Assembly (NCBI GenBank): GCA_045652765.1
Contig: JAZOLG010000041.1
Span: 8,355-72,354 of the forward strand
Direction: 5' to 3'
From: UBA1231 sp045652765
GTDB taxonomy: Bacteria > Bacillota_I > Bacilli_A > ML615J-28 > CAG-313
Length of the DNA: 64,000 nucleotides
In this document: positions 60,151 through 64,000 of the stretch, one piece after another
Layout of the letters: every line of letters begins with the position of its first letter
Numbering within the stretch: the first letter of the stretch is position 1
Program-made: the position numbers and the translations under genes
Notes under the pieces: generated by a model
The model's input: only the letters and a program-made list of their open reading frames with translations
What the model was told of the DNA's origin: nothing
Databases searched by the model: none

Positions 60151-60154
60151 AATT

Positions 60155-61426
60155 TTAGTCATAAAATTCAAATTCGTAATCTAAAATACGAACTGTATCA
60201 CCATTTTGAACACCTTTTTCACGAAGGGCTGCATCAACTCCTAGGTCTCTAATTTGTTTTGCAAAACGGCGAATACTTGGGTCATTATTGAAATCTGTTT
60301 TATCAAATAATTTTTTGATCATTGGACCAACAACGTTATATACTCCATCATCACATAGGATAAGTGTAAATGGTTCTTGTTCTTCTTTAAATTTATATTC
60401 AACAACTTCGGTTTCAATAATAGGATCTGGAATTAATTTCACTTCTGCTAATTTATCAGCAACTTTATAAATTAATTCATTTAAATTGTCTTTTGTAAAT
60501 GCTGAAATAGGAATTACATCAACATTTAATTGTTTTTTAAATTCTTCCAGATTTTCTGAAGCACCTGGTAAATCCATTTTATTTGCAACAATGATTTGAG
60601 GTCGTTTTAATAAATCAGGATTATAGCTTTCAAGTTCTAAATTAATTTTATTGTAGTCATCTACAGGATCTCTTCCCTCAGCACTACTCATATCAATAAC
60701 GTGTACTATTACACGTGTTCTTTCAATATGTTTTAAGAATTGAATGCCTAGTCCCATACCTAAATGGGCTCCTTCAATTAAACCCGGCAAATCTGCTACA
60801 ACAAAGCTACGACCATCAGGCACACCAACAACACCTAAATTAGGATTTAATGTTGTAAAATGATAATCTGCGATTTTAGGTTTTGCAGCTGAGATAACAG
60901 AAATAAGTGTTGATTTTCCAACACTTGGAAATCCTACTAGACCTACATCTGCTAATACTTTAAGTTCAAGTCCGCAGTTAAATTCCATTCCTGGTTCCCC
61001 TTTTTCACAAAAGTCTGGTGTAGTATGTCTAGCGTTTGCGAAGAATGAATTACCTCTTCCTCCTCTACCACCTTTTGCGATCACAACTTCTTGATTGTGT
61101 TTTGTAATATCTGCAATTACTTTACCTGTATCAAGATTAGTAACAATAGTTCCAAGAGGTACTTTGACGATAACATCTTCACCTTTTGCTCCATACATGT
61201 TACTTTTCATTCCATTTTGTCCATTTGGCGCTGTAATCTTTCTTTTATAATGGAAATCTAAAAGTGTTGTTAATCCAGATTCACCGACAAAAATGATACT
61301 ACCACCATTTCCACCACGGCCACCATCTGGTCCACCTTTAACAATATATTTTTCACGATGCCATGATACTATTCCATTTCCACCATTTCCAGCTTTTAAA
61401 TATATTTTTACACTATCTATAAACAT
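60155..61426 (-). CDS. obgE: Ribosome-assembly GTPase Obg
   Basis: A 423-residue protein. The Gly-rich OBG domain (MFIDSVKIYLKAGNGGNG to about 158) is followed by a GTPase domain (GFPSVGKST, DLPGLIEGAH, NKMDLP) and a C-terminal OCT domain (about 345-423), which not all Obg proteins have. It acts in 50S assembly and stress signalling, and Bacillus Obg is also needed for sporulation initiation. AGGAGG precedes the ATG at 61426. It follows the rpmA gene as in Bacillus. Confidence 0.96.
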   Translation of the reverse strand: MFIDSVKIYLKAGNGGNGIVSWHREKYIVKGGPDGGRGGNGGSIIFVGESGLTTLLDFHYKRKITAPNGQNGMKSNMYGAKGEDVIVKVPLGTIVTNLDTGKVIADITKHNQEVVIAKGGRGGRGNSFFANARHTTPDFCEKGEPGMEFNCGLELKVLADVGLVGFPSVGKSTLISVISAAKPKIADYHFTTLNPNLGVVGVPDGRSFVVADLPGLIEGAHLGMGLGIQFLKHIERTRVIVHVIDMSSAEGRDPVDDYNKINLELESYNPDLLKRPQIIVANKMDLPGASENLEEFKKQLNVDVIPISAFTKDNLNELIYKVADKLAEVKLIPDPIIETEVVEYKFKEEQEPFTLILCDDGVYNVVGPMIKKLFDKTDFNNDPSIRRFAKQIRDLGVDAALREKGVQNGDTVRILDYEFEFYD

Positions 61427-61462
61427 GTTTAACCTCCTAAGGCACATGATATTTACTTTAAA

Positions 61463-61487
61463 AAACACTTCCTAACTGGAAGTGTTT
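61463..61487 (-). terminator. Hairpin between rpmA and obgE
   Basis: AAACACTTCC (61463-61472), TAACT, GGAAGTGTTT (61478-61487), with a T-run on the reverse strand. It is probably partial, so some transcripts continue into obgE. Confidence 0.7.
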
Positions 61488-61495
61488 ACTTTTAA

Positions 61496-61777
61496 TTATT
61501 GTTCAGGATATACAGAAACTTGTTTCTTATTTCCACTGATATGTTCAAATTTAACATATCCGTCAATCATGCAGAATAAAGTATCATCTTTACCTTTACC
61601 AACATTATTTCCAGGGTGAACTTTTGTTCCTCTTTGACGGTAGATAATTGAACCAGCAGTGGCAAATTGTCCATCAGATAATTTAGCTCCTAAACGTCTT
61701 CCACGTGAATCACGTCCGTTTTTAGTTGAACCTACACCTTTTTTAGATGCAAAGAACTGTAAACTAAAATTCATCAT
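61496..61777 (-). CDS. rpmA: 50S ribosomal protein bL27
   Basis: A 93-residue protein with the Bacillota-type N-terminal extension NFSLQFFASKKGVGST. The Prp protease removes the extension after LQFF, exposing the mature end that reaches toward the peptidyl-transferase centre. The rest (SRGRRLGAKLSDGQFATAGSIIYRQRGTKVHPG) is standard bL27. GGAGGTGG lies upstream of two consecutive ATGs; the first is annotated. The prp gene is directly upstream. Confidence 0.96.
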   Translation of the reverse strand: MMNFSLQFFASKKGVGSTKNGRDSRGRRLGAKLSDGQFATAGSIIYRQRGTKVHPGNNVGKGKDDTLFCMIDGYVKFEHISGNKKQVSVYPEQ

Positions 61778-61789
61778 TTATGCCACCTC

Positions 61790-62107
61790 CTATACTTTGG
61801 CGATTTTAATTTTTAAATTTTTTGGATATTGACGTTCAATATTTTTTAAAACTTCGATTAGATTTTCAATTATGTCATTAACTAATTGGTTAGTTTCATT
61901 AAAAATTAAAGAAATATTACCATCTAGTTCTTTATAATCATATTCATTATCTTGTAGGTACTTTTTGATTAGTCCGAGTGATGTAAATACAGCTGTTGTG
62001 ATACCACTACAAACTATATCGTAACCATAGTCAGCATAATCAGCATGACCAGTAATTTTGAAAGATTGAATTTGATTATTTTTATAATTAAAAATAGCGT
62101 TAGTCAT
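61790..62107 (-). CDS. prp: Ribosomal-processing cysteine protease Prp
   Basis: A 105-residue protein (YsxB family). It has the signature GHADYADYGYDIVCSGIT carrying the catalytic H21 and C33, and an FTSLGL helix region. It cleaves the N-terminal extension of bL27, encoded next to it. It lies between rplU and rpmA, the classic arrangement. It starts 2 nt downstream of the rplU stop. Confidence 0.95.
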   Translation of the reverse strand: MTNAIFNYKNNQIQSFKITGHADYADYGYDIVCSGITTAVFTSLGLIKKYLQDNEYDYKELDGNISLIFNETNQLVNDIIENLIEVLKNIERQYPKNLKIKIAKV

Positions 62108-62109
62108 AA

Positions 62110-62409
62110 TTATTGAACGATTTCTTTAATTACCACTTTTGTATATGCTTGACGATGTCCTTGCTTTTTATGGTAATTCTTTTTAGGGTTGTATTTATAA
62201 ACGATAATTTTTCTTTGTTTACCGTGTTTTTGTACAACACCAACTACTTTTGCGCCTTCAACATAAGGTTGACCAACTTTATCACCTACAAGTAATACTT
62301 GATCAAATACAACTTCTTGTTCAGCTTCTACTTCAAGTTTTTCAACATAAATTTCACTGCCTACTTCAGCACGGTATTGTTTACCACCTGTTACAAAAAT
62401 TGCGTACAT
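62110..62409 (-). CDS. rplU: 50S ribosomal protein bL21
   Basis: A 99-residue protein: MYAIFVTGGKQYRAEVG at the start, VLLVGD in the middle and KKNYHKKQGHRQAYTKVVI at the end, all typical of bL21. It binds 23S rRNA. GAGGAGG precedes the ATG at 62409. It is first in the rplU-prp-rpmA operon and follows an L21-type leader. Confidence 0.97.
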   Translation of the reverse strand: MYAIFVTGGKQYRAEVGSEIYVEKLEVEAEQEVVFDQVLLVGDKVGQPYVEGAKVVGVVQKHGKQRKIIVYKYNPKKNYHKKQGHRQAYTKVVIKEIVQ

Positions 62410-62516
62410 GAGCTTACCTCCTCTTTATTAATTTTTAAGACACGCCATTAAGGTGAAAACTAATGTTTTTCTTTAAGAACCTTTTTTGTGCGGTTGCCAT
62501 ATTTCGCAACGCATTT
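62410..62516 (-). ncRNA. L21-type ribosomal leader
   Basis: The 107-nt untranslated leader of rplU on the reverse strand. It has G and C-richer blocks (GCGTTGCGAAATATGGCAAC and GCACAAAAAAGGTTCTTAAAG), short complementary segments and a short distance to the ribosome-binding site. This matches the position and general look of the L21 leader known in low-GC Gram-positives. I could not fold it, so the identity is probable only. Confidence 0.55.
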
Positions 62517-62545
62517 ATTATATCACTAATTGTTAAAAATTGCAA
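62517..62545 (-). promoter_or_regulatory. SigA promoter of rplU-prp-rpmA
   Basis: Reverse strand: TTGCAA (62540-62545), 17-nt spacer, TATAAT (62517-62522), extended by TGA. Confidence 0.85.
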
Positions 62546-62677
62546 GTAATAAGAAAAAATTATTTGTGACTCAAAAATGATTCATTTGAAAAGCTTTCTG
62601 TAAGCGTTCGAAAATTTTTCAATTGATGAAAATATGACTCAAACGCTTAAAAAAAGGTTTAAATTTAATAAAATAAA

Positions 62678-62704
62678 AAGTCCTTGTAAAATATACAAGG
62701 ACTT
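62678..62704 (-). terminator. Terminator after ppdK
   Basis: AAGTCCTTGTA (62678-62688), AAATA, TACAAGGACTT (62694-62704), with T-rich DNA beyond it on the reverse strand. Confidence 0.85.
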
Positions 62705-62719
62705 AATAATTAAAGTTAA

Positions 62720-64000
62720 TTAGTTTTTAGGGTTTTTGATGTTAGCATGTGCTGCAGCTAAACGTGCAATTGGTACACGGAATGGAGAACATGAAACATA
62801 AGTTAATCCTAATTTATGGCAGAATTCAACTGAAGATGGATCTCCACCATGTTCACCACAAATACCTAATTTGATGTTAGGTCTTGTTTGTCTACCTAGG
62901 TCTACAGCAATTCCCATAAGTTTACCTACACCAATTTGGTCAACTTTTGCAAATGGGTCATTTTCGTAAATCTTAGTATCATAGTATGAATTTAAGAATT
63001 TACCAGCGTCATCTCTTGAGAAACCAAATGTCATTTGTGTTAAGTCATTTGTTCCAAATGAGAAGAATTCAGCTTCTTTTGCGATTTCATCAGCAGTTAA
63101 AGCAGCTCTAGGAATTTCAATCATTGTACCTACGCTATATTCAAGTTCAACACCTGCTTCAGCAATTACTTTGTCAGCAGTTGTAGTAACGATATTTTTA
63201 ACGTATTTTAATTCTTTAATTTCACCTACAAGTGGGATCATGATTTCAGGAACAATTTTGATATTCTTTCTCTTAGATACAGCGATAGCAGCTTTGATTA
63301 CAGCTCTAGTTTGCATTGCTGCAATTTCAGGATATGTAACCGCTAAACGGCATCCACGATGTCCCATCATTGGGTTGAATTCATGTAAACTATTGATGAT
63401 AGCTTTAATTTGTTCAACAGTTTTACCTTGAGTCTTAGCTAAAGCTTCGATATCTTTTTCTTCTGTTGGAACGAATTCATGTAGTGGTGGATCTAAGTAA
63501 CGGATTGTTACTCCATAGCCTTCCATAGCTTCATATAATTGTTCAAAGTCACCTTGTTGCATTGGTTCAAGCTTAGCAAGAGCAGCTTCTCTTTCTTCTA
63601 CTGTATCAGAACAGATCATTTCTCTGATTGCAGCAATTCTATCTGCTTCAAAGAACATATGTTCAGTACGGCATAGACCAATACCTTCAGCACCAAGTTC
63701 TCTAGCTTTTAAGGCATCTTTTGGAGTATCGGCGTTTGTTCTAACTTTTAATACACGATATTTGTCAGCCCAACCCATGATTCTTCCGAAGTCACCACCT
63801 ACTGTAGCTTCTACAGTTGGCATAATACCATCATAAATTTTACCAGTTGAACCATCTAAAGAGATGCAATCTCCTTCATGATAAGTTTTACCAGCTAAAG
63901 TAAATTTCTTGTTTTCTTCATCCATTGAAATTTCTGAGCATCCAGATACACAGCAAGTACCCATACCACGTGCAACAACGGCAGCGTGAGATGTCATACC
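62720..64000 (-). CDS. ppdK: Pyruvate, phosphate dikinase, C-terminal part
   Basis: The last 426 or so residues of PPDK; the gene runs off the right edge. The phosphohistidine motif GMTSHAAVVARGMG is at the very edge. The PEP/pyruvate-binding barrel then shows GIGLCRTEHMFF, IRYLDPPLHEFVP, MMGHRGCRL, EIMIPLV, GTMIEIPRAA, FFSFGTNDLTQ and the catalytic-Cys segment CGEHGGDPSSVEF. The enzyme interconverts PEP, AMP and PPi with pyruvate, ATP and phosphate. In anaerobes it often replaces or complements pyruvate kinase. Codon use is richer in GC than in the neighbours, which suggests strong expression. Confidence 0.96.
   Translation of the reverse strand, partial: GMTSHAAVVARGMGTCCVSGCSEISMDEENKKFTLAGKTYHEGDCISLDGSTGKIYDGIMPTVEATVGGDFGRIMGWADKYRVLKVRTNADTPKDALKARELGAEGIGLCRTEHMFFEADRIAAIREMICSDTVEEREAALAKLEPMQQGDFEQLYEAMEGYGVTIRYLDPPLHEFVPTEEKDIEALAKTQGKTVEQIKAIINSLHEFNPMMGHRGCRLAVTYPEIAAMQTRAVIKAAIAVSKRKNIKIVPEIMIPLVGEIKELKYVKNIVTTTADKVIAEAGVELEYSVGTMIEIPRAALTADEIAKEAEFFSFGTNDLTQMTFGFSRDDAGKFLNSYYDTKIYENDPFAKVDQIGVGKLMGIAVDLGRQTRPNIKLGICGEHGGDPSSVEFCHKLGLTYVSCSPFRVPIARLAAAHANIKNPKN

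Larger units (their letters stand above)
62410..62719. other. Intergenic region between ppdK and rplU
   Basis: 310 bp without a gene. From right to left it holds the ppdK terminator (62678-62704), an inverted repeat TAAGCGTT/AACGCTTA (62601-62649), a direct repeat TGACTCAAA (62567 and 62635), the rplU promoter and the rplU leader. Confidence 0.8.

Noticed and set aside
1..64000. Mycoplasma genetic code (TGA read as Trp)
   Set aside because: Tryptophans in SpoIVA, GlyRS and others use TGG. TGA ends trmK, and no gene needs TGA readthrough.
1..64000. Mobile elements, prophage, CRISPR arrays, tRNA and rRNA genes
   Set aside because: None was seen. The only integrase-type gene is xerD, in its normal housekeeping position.

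Overview
The window is 64 kb of very AT-rich bacterial DNA, densely packed with housekeeping genes that nearly all have close Bacillus-type counterparts. Tryptophan is read from TGG and TGA serves as a stop (trmK, for example), so the standard code applies and this is not a mycoplasma-code genome. The gene content points to a low-GC, endospore-forming member of the Bacillota. Single-chain GlyRS, a pyruvate phosphate dikinase and compact gene forms suggest the Erysipelotrichia-like or RF39-like side of Bacilli rather than Bacillus itself; that placement is inferred. No rRNA, tRNA, CRISPR array, insertion sequence or prophage was seen.

Layout. 1-7.0 kb: end of argS, a T-box leader, hisS-aspS, a dCMP deaminase, a YlbL-type protease, lspA and rluD. 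7.0-12.4 kb: rnhC (reverse), mutS2, an unknown gene, a Fic enzyme and a DUF402 phosphatase. 12.5-23.1 kb: a sporulation-rich stretch (spoIVA-HU, gerM-like, a RdgB-kinase fusion, rpsU, yqfC-yqfD, phoH-ybeY-cdd-era-yqzL-recO). 23.2-29.1 kb: glyS-dnaG-sigA-trmK-nif3-like. 29.1-35.0 kb: ferredoxin, yneF, plsY, parE-parC. 35.1-41.5 kb: a cmk-S1 fusion, der, an ECF sigma factor with a membrane partner, a spoVIF-like gene and a CorC-type protein. 41.6-48.3 kb: lepA-hemW-spoIIM-xerD-deoB-hydrolase.

At 48.3-49.3 kb lies a 0.9 kb gene-free segment. It holds a 28-bp site at 48917-48944 that matches the Bacillus subtilis dif site, as I recall it, at 26 of 28 positions. Almost every gene to the left reads rightward and every gene to the right reads leftward, so the two replication arms converge here. 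This is best read as the chromosome terminus, with xerD only 2.7 kb away. The same gap contains dif-half-site-like repeats and a 60-nt inverted repeat.

49.3-64 kb (all reverse): a PHP phosphoesterase, a degenerate Fic protein, queH, a PAP2 phosphatase, rluB, a dacB-like carboxypeptidase, miaA-mutL-mutS, obgE, the rplU-prp-rpmA ribosomal operon behind an L21-type leader, and the 3' part of ppdK.

The genes fall into translation and tRNA or ribosome maturation, DNA repair and topology, sporulation (spoIVA, gerM-like, yqfC, yqfD, spoVIF-like, spoIIM, dacB-like) and envelope biogenesis. Operons are tight: several junctions overlap by exactly 8 nt or 1 nt, and many promoters carry an extended -10 (TGNTATAAT).
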